Assembly: GCA_937944105.1 (NCBI GenBank)
Contig: CALDZP010000074.1
Location: 1-34,476 of the forward strand
Origin: an uncultured Ignavibacteria bacterium
Lineage (GTDB): Bacteria; Bacteroidota; Ignavibacteria; Ch128b
Direction: 5' to 3'
DNA length: 34,476 bases
Positions 1-8,975 of the stretch are shown one piece after another (position 1 is the stretch's first letter; every line of letters begins with the position of its first letter). A program made the position numbers and the translations under genes. The notes under the pieces are model-generated. The model had not been told where the DNA came from, did not search any database, and worked only from the letters and a program-made list of their open reading frames with translations.

Positions 1-331
1 TTTTAATATTCAATTCTCTTTTTAGATGATTTACCAAAAATTCTGGATAACGATGATGAGTATGAATAATTTCTATTTTATTCTTAATACAAAAGTTTTT
101 TAATTCTTTAAGATTTTTTCTCAAATAAAAAAGATTTTTAATGCCTGTTTTGAAATTAATTATGATTGGTTGAATTCCAATGTTCTCTAATCTTTTTAAA
201 CTATCTCCTCCGTTTGTTATAAAAAATAGGTTTATGTGAGATTGTTCATACAATTCAGGTAAAATTAGTGTAAGGTATTTACTTACTCCACAGGTGTAAT
301 TAAAATTTGGAGATATGTGAAGAACGTTCAT
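1..331 (-). CDS. GT4-type glycosyltransferase, N-terminal fragment (runs off the window)
   Basis: The reading frame begins at an ATG (331-329) that overlaps the TGA of the preceding gene as ATGA, and it stays open to the window edge, giving about 110 residues. The protein starts MNVLHISPNF and continues with a Gly-containing turn (TCGVSKYL) and, near residue 95, IIHTHHRYPEFLV. This is the usual layout of the N-terminal Rossmann domain of GT-B glycosyltransferases of family 4. It is the last visible gene of a minus-strand surface-polysaccharide operon and probably adds one sugar to a lipid-linked glycan on the cytoplasmic face of the inner membrane. The catalytic C-terminal domain lies outside the window, so donor and acceptor cannot be guessed. 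Confidence 0.8.
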   Translation of the reverse strand, partial: MNVLHISPNFNYTCGVSKYLTLILPELYEQSHINLFFITNGGDSLKRLENIGIQPIIINFKTGIKNLFYLRKNLKELKNFCIKNKIEIIHTHHRYPEFLVNHLKRELNIK

Positions 332-1452
332 ACTAATTTTTGATATAAATTCGAAAAGAAATTTATAAAATTCTGTTTGTCGAAATATTTCTTGATGATA
401 ATGGGACCTACCTTTTTAATATTATTCAATAAATCAGGATTATTAATTAAACTTTGAATTATCTCAATTGCTTCGGAATTTTTTTCAAATACAAAACCAC
501 AATGACCATACTTCAAGATTTCCGCTGCTCCACCAACATTTTTAGAAAGAAATGGTAATCCAGCATTTAATGCCTCCCATAAAACAATCGGCATCCCTTC
601 TCTCTTGGATGTTAACAATAATAAATCGAACATTTTAAATAAATTTGAGACATTCTCAATATAACCATGAAAATAAATATTCTTCAGTTTTTGAACATTA
701 ACATATTCAATTAATTTTTTTTCTAACTCACCTTCACCAAAAAAATGTAAACTAATTTCTTCGCTTTTCAGTTCTTGAAAAATTTTAATAGCCAAAAGTG
801 GGTCTTTTTCTCTTGCTAATCTACCTGCAAAAATGATTTTAAATTTTGAATCAACCTTTTTTAAAAAATTTTCAACATGAAAATGACTTCTTTCACTATT
901 TACATTTGTTAACACAGCCTCTCCATCGTAATAAATTTCCGTTTTAATTCTTTTGCCCAATTCATTTTCAAGTCTAGATTTATTCCAATATGATGGACAC
1001 AAAATTTTTATTTCTTTTAAGGCAAATAATAATCTCAATAAAATTTTGTAAACAATTTTTTCAAATTGAGTATTGTAATCATTATTCAAAAAAATTCCAT
1101 GAGTGAAAAAAAATATCTTTTTTTTGTTAAAAAGATTTAGATAACCACCAAAGATTAATGGTTTTAGTGTGTGACAACTAATTACATCAAAATCATGTTC
1201 TTTGAAAACTTTTTTAATTTCAATTAATGCTTTAAGATAGTTTTTAGTATCAAGTTCATTTATAAAGAAAGCCTTAATTCCCAACTTAATGATAGTCTCT
1301 TCAATTTCTTTTGAATATGGACAAATTAAAATTTGACTGAATTGATTTTTATCAAGAAGACTAAATTGAGCAATTAAATGTTTGAATACTCCATCAGCTC
1401 TACCATTTACTCTACTTACGATATGACAAATTCTAATTTTCTTTTCCTTCAT
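328..1452 (-). CDS. Glycosyltransferase family 4 protein
   Basis: The 374-residue protein has the two-domain GT-B layout. The N-terminal part starts IRICHIVSRVNGRADGVFKHL and carries HTLKPLIFGGYL near residue 95. The C-terminal domain opens with FAGRLAREKD (about 208-217) and contains the GT4 nucleotide-sugar signature REGMPIVLWEALNAG, with the two glutamates E285 and E293 eight residues apart, followed by VGGAAEIL. There is no signal peptide, so it is expected to act at the cytoplasmic face of the membrane. It overlaps the upstream glycosyltransferase gene by 20 bases and the downstream one by 4, indicating translational coupling within the operon. A role in building the galactofuranose-containing glycan implied by the neighbouring glf is inferred; the sugar specificity is unknown. 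Confidence 0.9.
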   Translation of the reverse strand: MKEKKIRICHIVSRVNGRADGVFKHLIAQFSLLDKNQFSQILICPYSKEIEETIIKLGIKAFFINELDTKNYLKALIEIKKVFKEHDFDVISCHTLKPLIFGGYLNLFNKKKIFFFTHGIFLNNDYNTQFEKIVYKILLRLLFALKEIKILCPSYWNKSRLENELGKRIKTEIYYDGEAVLTNVNSERSHFHVENFLKKVDSKFKIIFAGRLAREKDPLLAIKIFQELKSEEISLHFFGEGELEKKLIEYVNVQKLKNIYFHGYIENVSNLFKMFDLLLLTSKREGMPIVLWEALNAGLPFLSKNVGGAAEILKYGHCGFVFEKNSEAIEIIQSLINNPDLLNNIKKVGPIIIKKYFDKQNFINFFSNLYQKLV

Positions 1453-2629
1453 AAACTTTTACGTATTCATCAATCATTCTTTCTATTGAAAATCTTTCGA
1501 TTGTGTTTTTTATACTTTCACTAAAATCATAATTTTCTTCAAATAATATGCTAGCAATTTTTTCTGAATCATTTGAATCAACCAGATAACCATTGAACCG
1601 ATCAACAATAATTTCTCGATTACCACCATCATTACTCGCAATTACTTTCATACCAGATGCCAATGCTTCAAGGATTACGAGGTCAAAAATTACCCTTTCA
1701 GATAAACTTATATAGACATCGCAACTTTTCATCAATTTAATTATTTCTTCGTTCTTTAAAATTGGCAGAAATATCACATTATTTCTTAATCCTAATTCAT
1801 TACTTAATGATTTGAGATAATTTGTTAATGGACCTGCACCAACATTGATAAAAATAAAATCTTTTGTCTTATTCAGTAATTTGTTCAAAACATATAAAAT
1901 CTTATCAATGTTTTTAACCTGTATGTGATTTGCTACATTTAGAATCTTTAATTTTTTGTTAACTAAATAAGGAAACGACTTAAAGAAACTATCATCTGGT
2001 GTAATTGAGTTTATTTTCTCGATGTCAATACCATTGTATATTACTCGAGTATTGTAATCTTCTGAGTTAAGATTTAAATCTTGAAAGTACAATTTTCTTG
2101 CTGCGTCACTTGGAAAAATAATCTGATTAACCTTTTTTAAAGTTTTAATTTCAAGCTCATTAAATTCAGAAAATAATTTCTTTAATTTCTCTCTTTTGCC
2201 ATATAAAGAAATCATATCATTAACTATTGATCCTTTCGAGTGTACTGAAAGAATTATTCTTTTTTCCGTATTAAAATTGAAAAGTGTCCTGACATCATGA
2301 GCATTCAAAATATCAAAATCGCTCTCAGTTAGTAACTGAGTAATCCTAATAATTGATTTTTGAAAAAATCTCTTTAAGTAAAAACTTGAAGTAAAAAGTC
2401 CTCGATAAATTTTGCTTTTATTAAAAAATAACTCTCTTAATAAATCAAATTCTTTTCTTTTAGAAACTTCACCTTTTTGATTAAAATCATATTTGCCGTG
2501 TTTGGAAATAAATTCTAAATTAAATTTACTTTCAGGGAGCCCACTTGCAATTGCATTTATTATCTTATTTGGTCCACCTGTTTCTTCTTTAGGAAAGCCT
2601 GATAAACTTGTAAATAAAATCTTTATCAT
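1433..2629 (-). CDS. Glycosyltransferase family 4 protein
   Basis: The 398-residue GT-B fold enzyme begins with MIKILFTSLSGFPKEETGGPNK, whose GGPNK loop (about 18-22) is the glycine-rich acceptor-side loop typical of GT4 enzymes. NAHDVRTLF follows in the N-terminal domain. The C-terminal domain shows ILNVANHIQVKNIDKIL and then SERVIFDLVILEALASG with ASNDGGNREII, the GT4 donor-binding signature. The usual first glutamate of the E-x7-E pair sits in a slightly altered context (SERVIFD), so retention of the catalytic carboxylate should be checked by alignment. It overlaps glf by four bases (ATGA) and its downstream neighbour by 20 bases. It is expected to transfer a sugar onto the growing surface glycan; the substrate is unknown. 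Confidence 0.88.
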   Translation of the reverse strand: MIKILFTSLSGFPKEETGGPNKIINAIASGLPESKFNLEFISKHGKYDFNQKGEVSKRKEFDLLRELFFNKSKIYRGLFTSSFYLKRFFQKSIIRITQLLTESDFDILNAHDVRTLFNFNTEKRIILSVHSKGSIVNDMISLYGKREKLKKLFSEFNELEIKTLKKVNQIIFPSDAARKLYFQDLNLNSEDYNTRVIYNGIDIEKINSITPDDSFFKSFPYLVNKKLKILNVANHIQVKNIDKILYVLNKLLNKTKDFIFINVGAGPLTNYLKSLSNELGLRNNVIFLPILKNEEIIKLMKSCDVYISLSERVIFDLVILEALASGMKVIASNDGGNREIIVDRFNGYLVDSNDSEKIASILFEENYDFSESIKNTIERFSIERMIDEYVKVYEGKEN

Positions 2630-3729
2630 AATTTGTATATTAAACTATTATATAAATTTAGTGCTCTGCCAATTACTTGATGCATATCATAATACTTAAA
2701 CTCTGCTAACCTACCGCACAAAATTAAATTTTTTTCCTTCAAAGCTAAATCCATATAAAATTTTAATCTCTGCAAATTTTCATCAGTTAAAATTGGATAA
2801 AATGGTTCACCATTTGAATTAGGATATTCAAATGATAAAGTTGTGGTTGAAGAATTTTGAAAGGTAATTTTTTTATACTCTGTAACTCTGGTAAATGGTA
2901 CATCAGGATCAACATAATTGACAACAGAAACTGGTTGATACGAAACTTGATTATAATTTATGAAATCAAAATGAATTGAACGATATGTTAGTTTTCCGAA
3001 TTTATAATCAAAAAAATAATCAATGGGTCCAGTATAAATCAGATACTTATAATTGATCTCATCTATTATTTCCTTGTAATCTTTGTTTAAGATTAGTTTT
3101 ATTCTCGAATTATCAAGTAATTTTTCAAAAATTTTTGTAAAACCTTCCTTTGGCATAATCTGATATTTATCCTGAAAATAACGATCATCATCATTGGTTC
3201 TTACTTTTATTCTTCCACAAACTCCTGGTGATAAAAATTTTGGTTCTAAATTCCATTGCTTTTTTGTGTAATGTCGAAAAAATTTATCAAATAATTCCCA
3301 ACCAACTTGATTTATAATAACATCCTCTGAATTTAAAACTGGATTTCTTCTTTCACAGATTTGATTAAGAAAATTTTTTACTTCTTCATCGGTATTAAAA
3401 TTTTTATTAAATACTTTATTAATTGTAGTTCTATTTATTGGTACAGGATAATAATCACCTTTTGAAAAAGCCAGTACTCTGTGTTCATACTTGTACCAAT
3501 CAGTGAACTGGGAAAGATAGTCAACAATGTTCTTATCATTAGTATGAAAAATATGTGGGCCATATTTATGGATTAAAATTCCATTATCATCAAATTCATC
3601 GTAAGAATTTCCACCAATATGATTTCTCTTTTCAATTACAATCACATCTTTTCTTAATTCATTTGCAATTCTTTCGGCAAGCACAGATCCTGCAAATCCA
3701 CTCCCAACAATCAAAAAATCACATTTCAT
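2626..3729 (-). CDS. glf: UDP-galactopyranose mutase
   Basis: This flavoenzyme interconverts UDP-galactopyranose and UDP-galactofuranose, the donor for galactofuranose residues in surface glycans. The 367 residues match the usual bacterial length of about 370-390. The N-terminus has the FAD-binding motif FLIVGSGFAGSV and then VIEKRNHIGGNSYDE. HKYGPHIFHTND follows, and the conserved KQWNLEP and GRIKVRTNDDDRYF blocks lie in the middle. The C-terminal CGRLAEFKYYDMHQVIGRAL is the second flavin-contacting segment. Start and stop codons overlap the flanking genes by four bases on each side. Its presence tells us that the products of the adjacent glycosyltransferases and flippase probably contain galactofuranose. 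Confidence 0.96.
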   Translation of the reverse strand: MKCDFLIVGSGFAGSVLAERIANELRKDVIVIEKRNHIGGNSYDEFDDNGILIHKYGPHIFHTNDKNIVDYLSQFTDWYKYEHRVLAFSKGDYYPVPINRTTINKVFNKNFNTDEEVKNFLNQICERRNPVLNSEDVIINQVGWELFDKFFRHYTKKQWNLEPKFLSPGVCGRIKVRTNDDDRYFQDKYQIMPKEGFTKIFEKLLDNSRIKLILNKDYKEIIDEINYKYLIYTGPIDYFFDYKFGKLTYRSIHFDFINYNQVSYQPVSVVNYVDPDVPFTRVTEYKKITFQNSSTTTLSFEYPNSNGEPFYPILTDENLQRLKFYMDLALKEKNLILCGRLAEFKYYDMHQVIGRALNLYNSLIYKL

Positions 3730-4976
3730 CGTTCTCCAGCCTTTCTAATATGAAGTTTTATTAAAAAGAATAGTTGAGAAAGTAAAATAGTTCCTTCGGT
3801 GATAATAGTTGAATAAACAGCTCCAAAAATTTCAAATCTGGGTATTAGTAAAAAATTACTTACAATATTAATAACCAAACCAAAAAAAGTAGTTACCATC
3901 GTTATTTTCTCTAATCTTTGAGAATTAAGCAAAATTCCTGTAAAGTTATTTAGAAAAATTAATGGTATAGCAAAGGCAATTACTTTCAGATAATTAAAAG
4001 AAATAAGGAATTTATCAGTGAAAAAAATTTTAATTATTATTTCTCCTAAATACCAATAAATTAAGATAAAACCGAAAGCGACAAATATCAAAGCCATCGC
4101 TTCTTTGATGATTAGATTCAACTTTATATTATTTTCTTTTAAAAATACTCGTGAAAATGTGTTATATGATTGTAAAAGAATGACTGTTGAAAATATCGAT
4201 GTATGTCTGACCAATGAATAAGCTACTGAATAAATTGCAACTTCTGTTTTACTACAAAAATGATTTAGAATTAGAACATCAATTCTATCATATGCCATGG
4301 TAAAAATAATTCCTAAACCAAAAGGTAAAGAGTTTTTAATAATATTTATTACATCTTTCCCATCAATAAATTCTGAACTCTTCAGTGGAAATGTTACTTT
4401 AATGAATTTACTTAAATACATGGACTGAGAAATTAAAATCATTAATATCGTCAACAAACTAATTTCAACTTTGACTTTGTAAATAGTATAAAAAAATAGA
4501 AGTGTGAAAAGAATTATTCTGGAATAGAAAATGGAATAAAAATTTATTTCGAATTTGTCTTTACCATTAAGATAAAATACCAAAATCTGATTTAATGGAT
4601 GATAAAAATTAACCAAGGAGATTAAAATAATAACCTTTAAATAGCTATAATCTCCTGAAAAATAAAATAAGGGAAATGGTAAAAGAAAAATAATTAGAAC
4701 AACTTTAAATGAGAAAATATTAATTAAACTTTTTCTGGTTAACCTACCAATTGCGCTTTCTCTCTGAATATAAAAAGGTAAACCAAGATCAAATATCGAT
4801 GCAATAATATTTGTAAAAGCAGAAACAGTTACTATTAGTCCATATAAATCTTTTTCAACATATCGAGCAATTGAAATATAAAATGCAAAAAATGTCAATC
4901 GTTCGAATAAATTATAAAGAAAAATATATTTGCCATGAGTGAAAAATAATTTGAAATTTTTCCATGCCCAACCCAT
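3726..4976 (-). CDS. Wzx-type oligosaccharide flippase (MOP superfamily)
   Basis: The 416-residue polytopic membrane protein has about twelve hydrophobic segments spread evenly along its length. It opens with a short amphipathic stretch and FLYNLFERLTFFAFYISIARYVEKDLYGLIV, the typical start of polysaccharide-biosynthesis flippases. The central LGIIFTMAYDRIDVLILNHFCSKTEVAIYSVAYSL resembles the conserved TM7 region of Wzx proteins. It presumably moves the lipid-linked repeat unit made by the adjacent glycosyltransferases across the inner membrane. It sits between the EnvC-like gene, from which it is separated by six bases, and glf, which it overlaps by four. No Wzy polymerase is visible here; it may lie beyond the left edge. 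Confidence 0.88.
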   Translation of the reverse strand: MGWAWKNFKLFFTHGKYIFLYNLFERLTFFAFYISIARYVEKDLYGLIVTVSAFTNIIASIFDLGLPFYIQRESAIGRLTRKSLINIFSFKVVLIIFLLPFPLFYFSGDYSYLKVIILISLVNFYHPLNQILVFYLNGKDKFEINFYSIFYSRIILFTLLFFYTIYKVKVEISLLTILMILISQSMYLSKFIKVTFPLKSSEFIDGKDVINIIKNSLPFGLGIIFTMAYDRIDVLILNHFCSKTEVAIYSVAYSLVRHTSIFSTVILLQSYNTFSRVFLKENNIKLNLIIKEAMALIFVAFGFILIYWYLGEIIIKIFFTDKFLISFNYLKVIAFAIPLIFLNNFTGILLNSQRLEKITMVTTFFGLVINIVSNFLLIPRFEIFGAVYSTIITEGTILLSQLFFLIKLHIRKAGER

Positions 4977-4982
4977 AAAATT

Positions 4983-6278
4983 TTATCTCATGGTTAGCCA
5001 TTTCTCAGGATTTTGTTTTTCTCTTTCCTTCCATATTTCCAGATGAACCATTTCACCTGAAAGACTTTCACCGCTTCTGGCAATTATTTCCCCTGCTCTG
5101 ACAATCTGTCCTTCCTGAACAATAACATCTGAAAGATATGCATAGACAGTTCTATATTCTTCAGAATGGGTTATAATAATTATATTACCATAGCCTGGTA
5201 ACCAATGCACAATTGAAACTTTCCCATCGGCAATTGATCGAACAGGTGAACCATAAGGAGTTGCAATATCAATCCCAAAATTTAATGTGACTGTGTTCAA
5301 ATATGGATTTTTCTGTTCACCAAAACGATTTACAATTTTACCATTTACTGGCCAGGGCAATTTACCTCGCATTTGAGAGAAAGAAGAAAATTTAAAACTC
5401 TGGTCAAACACTTGCTTGTAATCTGTCTCACTTAAATTTTCTTCCCTGATTTGTTTTGAATTAGTTTTAAGATCAGATATTTTACGCTCTGTCAATTTTT
5501 CTTGAATTTGTTTTTTCTTTTCAAGTTCTCTCTGACGGGCTGCAAGTTCTTCCTTTCGCTTTTGTTCAATTAATTGGTCAATTAATTCTGCTATTTTTTT
5601 TGCCGATTGCTTTTTCCTCTCTAAATCTTTAATCAACAAATCTTTATCTTTTCTCAATGAACTTACGATATTTCTTTTCTCTATGATTTTATTATTCAGC
5701 TGGGTTTCTTCTATTGTTTTTTCTTTTTTTAAGGCTTCTTTCTCATTCAAAACAGATAGTAGATTTTTCCTTTCATTTTCAATTTCTTCTGTTTTCCTGT
5801 TAATTAATTCTATTCTTCGTTTCCTGTCCTCCGTAAATTTTTCTAAATACTTATACCTCAAAAGAGCTTGATTTACTGATTTACTAGTTAGCAAAAGTTC
5901 CAGTGGATTTTTTCTTCCATATTTATAAAAGTTGACTATGTTTTTTTCATAATCACTAAGTAAATCGTTTAATTCATTTTCTGCAATTCGTATTTCATAT
6001 TCTTTTTGTTTGATTTGAGAGTTTAATTTGTTTTCCTCTTCCCCAAGTTTTTTGATTAACGATTTAATTAATCTTAGCTGTTGATCATATTCGTCAATTA
6101 AATTTAAATTCTGTTTTTCTTTGCTCAATGTTTCTTTTAATTTCTTATCAAGTTGTTCTATTTCCTGACGAAGTTTTTTCAACTCTGCTCTTTTAGACTG
6201 AATATCAGATGTTACCTGTGAGAAAGTGATAGAGATTAAAAATGTAGTAAGTAAAAATGTCATTAATACTTTTACCAT
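4983..6278 (-). CDS. EnvC-like murein hydrolase activator (degenerate LytM/M23 domain)
   Basis: A signal peptide (about residues 1-20, ending ITFSQ) is followed by long coiled coils rich in Lys and Glu (about 25-270) and a C-terminal LytM/M23 domain (about 305-430: LPWPVNGKIVNRFG, then GIDIATPYGSPVRSIADGKV). The zinc-site signature is broken. The first His ligand is Asn333 in LNFGID, Asp337 remains, YAHL is replaced by YAYL, and the HxH pair survives only as H412. E. coli EnvC is likewise catalytically dead and activates amidases, so an activator role in septal peptidoglycan splitting is the best inference. The start overlaps the DUF4292 gene by seven bases. An alternative start at Met6 would shorten the signal peptide only slightly. 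Confidence 0.88.
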   Translation of the reverse strand: MVKVLMTFLLTTFLISITFSQVTSDIQSKRAELKKLRQEIEQLDKKLKETLSKEKQNLNLIDEYDQQLRLIKSLIKKLGEEENKLNSQIKQKEYEIRIAENELNDLLSDYEKNIVNFYKYGRKNPLELLLTSKSVNQALLRYKYLEKFTEDRKRRIELINRKTEEIENERKNLLSVLNEKEALKKEKTIEETQLNNKIIEKRNIVSSLRKDKDLLIKDLERKKQSAKKIAELIDQLIEQKRKEELAARQRELEKKKQIQEKLTERKISDLKTNSKQIREENLSETDYKQVFDQSFKFSSFSQMRGKLPWPVNGKIVNRFGEQKNPYLNTVTLNFGIDIATPYGSPVRSIADGKVSIVHWLPGYGNIIIITHSEEYRTVYAYLSDVIVQEGQIVRAGEIIARSGESLSGEMVHLEIWKEREKQNPEKWLTMR

Positions 6279-7039
6279 TCCTTTACCTCAACATCTTCTG
6301 GAAGAATGAGTTTAAGTTCTCCTTGAACATTATTAAACTCAATTCTATCAATAACTATTGATATCGTTTCATTGCCGCTCAAATTATTAAAAACTATTTC
6401 CATCGGGAAAATTATACCATTTTTTCTTTTCAGATTTTGAAATTTTATTTTAATTGTTTCTTTCATAGAATTATTATTATAAACTATTTCAGAAAGGTAT
6501 GATGTTCTCTTATCAAAATAAATATCATATCGATAATCATGTGAAATTTTGGAAATACAAATCTCATCCTTTGTAAATGTAGTTAATGATGAATCTGAAT
6601 TAATTAATTCAGGATTCAGGTAACCAAATAAAGCAGGATAAATCAAATTATTAATTATTTCTTTTGAATCTGAATTTTTATTTATTATCGATGAAATGGT
6701 TGATTTAATCAGTTGATTATTTAATTCATTATAAAAAAAAATCGAATCTCTTCTTAACAAGACTGAACCAAGATTAAAATTTAATGGTCCATACAAATCG
6801 ATAATGGCATTGAAAGGTTTTAGTACTTGCATGTCAAATTTTATTGACATATTAACGGATTTAAGACTCAGATCAATATTTCCTTTGGCTGAATAAGAAT
6901 TAATCATCTCATAATTTTTTTTCATTGATTCTAAAATTTTATCATAGGAAACTTCCACATTATCAACTTTTCGTGAAGAACTACATGAATAAATAATCAA
7001 GCTAAGGAAAATAAAAATAGATAATACAATTAACTTCAT
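6272..7039 (-). CDS. DUF4292-type outer-membrane lipoprotein
   Basis: The 255-residue protein starts with a lipoprotein signal ending in IIYSC, with Cys19 as the lipidation site, followed by SSSRK. The rest is predicted beta-rich: SYSAKGNIDLSLK, DMQVLKPFNAIIDLYGPLNFNLGSVLLRRDSIFFYN. The pattern of a DUF4292 protein, with a half-barrel fold of the LolA/LolB kind that binds acyl chains, fits from memory but was not verified. It lies between the TPR lipoprotein gene (4-base overlap) and the EnvC-like gene (7-base overlap), an arrangement I recall as recurrent in Bacteroidota. Its molecular function is unknown; the neighbourhood suggests envelope or peptidoglycan maintenance. Confidence 0.8.
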   Translation of the reverse strand: MKLIVLSIFIFLSLIIYSCSSSRKVDNVEVSYDKILESMKKNYEMINSYSAKGNIDLSLKSVNMSIKFDMQVLKPFNAIIDLYGPLNFNLGSVLLRRDSIFFYNELNNQLIKSTISSIINKNSDSKEIINNLIYPALFGYLNPELINSDSSLTTFTKDEICISKISHDYRYDIYFDKRTSYLSEIVYNNNSMKETIKIKFQNLKRKNGIIFPMEIVFNNLSGNETISIVIDRIEFNNVQGELKLILPEDVEVKEW

Positions 7040-8841
7040 TTAATCTTTTCTAATTTTTCTTTAAGACTCTCATTTTCAGGATTTAATTCTAAAGCCATTT
7101 TGTAGTACTCAATTGCCTCTTCTTTTTTACTCATGCTTGCATAAACATCGCCCATATGTTCTAGAATTTCTGAACTTGGTGAACCTTGTTCAATTGCAAG
7201 TTTGATATATCTTTCTGCTTCTCCCAATCTACCCATTTGAAAATATATCCAACCCATTGTATCAAGATAAGAACCTACAAGTGAATCTTTTTCAAGTGAT
7301 TTTTTTGACATTTCAAGTGCCTTATCAAGATTTACTTTTCTTTTTGCAAGACTATAAGCATAATTATTAAGTAGTGTTGGATCATCAGGATATATTCTCA
7401 ATGCTTCTTCGTATAATGAATCACATTTATTGAAATAGCCATTATCATCTAAAAGTAAACCAAGATTTATTAAAGCATTTCTATTCTTATTATCGATTGA
7501 TAATGCTTTTTCTGAATATTCTATTGCTTCATTGACTCTTTTGAGTTTACCCAGAACAAAACTTATGGTTGTCAGTAATTCAGGATTCTGAGGATTCAGT
7601 TTTTCTGATTTTTTTAAATAAACTAGTGCTTCGTCATAATTTTCTTTTATTAAAAATGCTTGACCGATAATTACATTCACATTGAAATCATTTTCATAAA
7701 AATTATAAATCTTTTTTAATACCTTAATTGCCTGATCATATTTCTCATCAAAATAAAATTGCTGTCCAAATTTTTTAAGTATTTCAAGATTTGTTTCGTC
7801 AAACTTAATCATAGAGAAAAATTTGTCTCCAATCTGAGCTGAATCATAGAGCAGACTAATTAAAAATAAATATGTATTTGCTAAAGAGTCCTGAACTTTT
7901 AATTGATCATTTAATAACAAAAAGACTGAATCTCTTAAATTTGTATCTTTTATCGATTGAGCTAAAATATAATCGTATACAGTTATTTTATTGTATGTCT
8001 CAACTGATAAAGAAATAGCTTTCTTACTTAAGTCTATGGCTTCGGAATATTTTTTTTCCTCAATACATATTTCGATTAAATAAAGTTTTGACAAGATATC
8101 ATCAGGGAATCTTTCTAATATTTCGTTTAAGGTTTTTTTAGCTGAGTCTGTCTTACCCCATTCACGGTAAAGCCCAATTAATCTGTGTCTAAGTTCCACC
8201 TCAAATGGCTCATTAAAAATTAAATTTTTTAATAACCTTTCAGAATTATTATAATCTCTTTCTTCATAATAAAAATTAAGCAACGATTCCAGAGCCAATC
8301 GATTTTCTGGTTGAATCTGAAGTACCTTTTCATATAAACTTTTTGCCCTTTCTTTGTCTTTATTTTCAATTAGTTGAGCAAGATTATACAGTGCATCAAT
8401 ATTTGAAGAATCAATTTTAATTACTCTTTCCAATAAATTTATAGCATTCTGAAAATTCCCCTTTGTTAAATTTAGCTGCGCGGCAAAAAGTAAAAAGTCA
8501 GTATGAATTTGAGAATCTGGTAGAGCAATAATTTTTTCGAGGTATTTCATTGAAAGATCAAGTTTATTTATCTTATACAGTTGAACTGCAAGAGCAAAAT
8601 TAATGTTAGGATTATCCTCGAACATCAATGCCTCTTGAAATTCAATTATTGCCTTTTCAGGTAAATCTTGAAGCGAATAACTTAATCCTTGAATGAAGTG
8701 TTTTTTAGCTTCCAGATTTTTTATGGTTACAATCGCATTGGCTTTTTTTACTTCTTCATTCGATTTAGATTCTTCTTTAATCTTTACATTTGGACCGCAA
8801 CCAGAAATTAAAAATATGACTATTAATATAAATTGTCTCAT
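7036..8841 (-). CDS. Tetratricopeptide-repeat lipoprotein
   Basis: The 601-residue protein begins with a lipoprotein signal MRQFILIVIFLISGCGPN, with Cys15 lipidated. More than ten tetratricopeptide repeats fill the rest, recognisable from recurring A-x-x-x-Y/F and P-x-x-x-x-A/L patterns, for example GNFQNAINLLERVIKIDSSN, NRNALINLGLLLDDNG and KEEAIEYYKMALELNPEN at the end. I place the start at the ATG at 8841; the frame is open to a TTG six bases upstream, but the ATG gives a canonical signal peptide. No Shine-Dalgarno sequence precedes it, although a TATAAT hexamer lies on this strand at 8880-8875. It is the first gene of the envelope/glycan operon and is probably a periplasm-facing scaffold; its partner is unknown. 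Confidence 0.9.
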   Translation of the reverse strand: MRQFILIVIFLISGCGPNVKIKEESKSNEEVKKANAIVTIKNLEAKKHFIQGLSYSLQDLPEKAIIEFQEALMFEDNPNINFALAVQLYKINKLDLSMKYLEKIIALPDSQIHTDFLLFAAQLNLTKGNFQNAINLLERVIKIDSSNIDALYNLAQLIENKDKERAKSLYEKVLQIQPENRLALESLLNFYYEERDYNNSERLLKNLIFNEPFEVELRHRLIGLYREWGKTDSAKKTLNEILERFPDDILSKLYLIEICIEEKKYSEAIDLSKKAISLSVETYNKITVYDYILAQSIKDTNLRDSVFLLLNDQLKVQDSLANTYLFLISLLYDSAQIGDKFFSMIKFDETNLEILKKFGQQFYFDEKYDQAIKVLKKIYNFYENDFNVNVIIGQAFLIKENYDEALVYLKKSEKLNPQNPELLTTISFVLGKLKRVNEAIEYSEKALSIDNKNRNALINLGLLLDDNGYFNKCDSLYEEALRIYPDDPTLLNNYAYSLAKRKVNLDKALEMSKKSLEKDSLVGSYLDTMGWIYFQMGRLGEAERYIKLAIEQGSPSSEILEHMGDVYASMSKKEEAIEYYKMALELNPENESLKEKLEKIK

Positions 8842-8975
8842 AACCAAAACTTATTTATTGATATTCTATAAACAATTATAATTTTTTTAATACAATTTTC
8901 CCTGTATAAATATCTTAAAACCAATTACAAATTCTTCTGCCTAAATTTTTATCTTGCAAAAAAGAATTTTTAATA

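Noticed and set aside
4983-6278. Active M23 endopeptidase
   Set aside because: The first zinc-binding His and the YAHL His are replaced, leaving an incomplete metal site.
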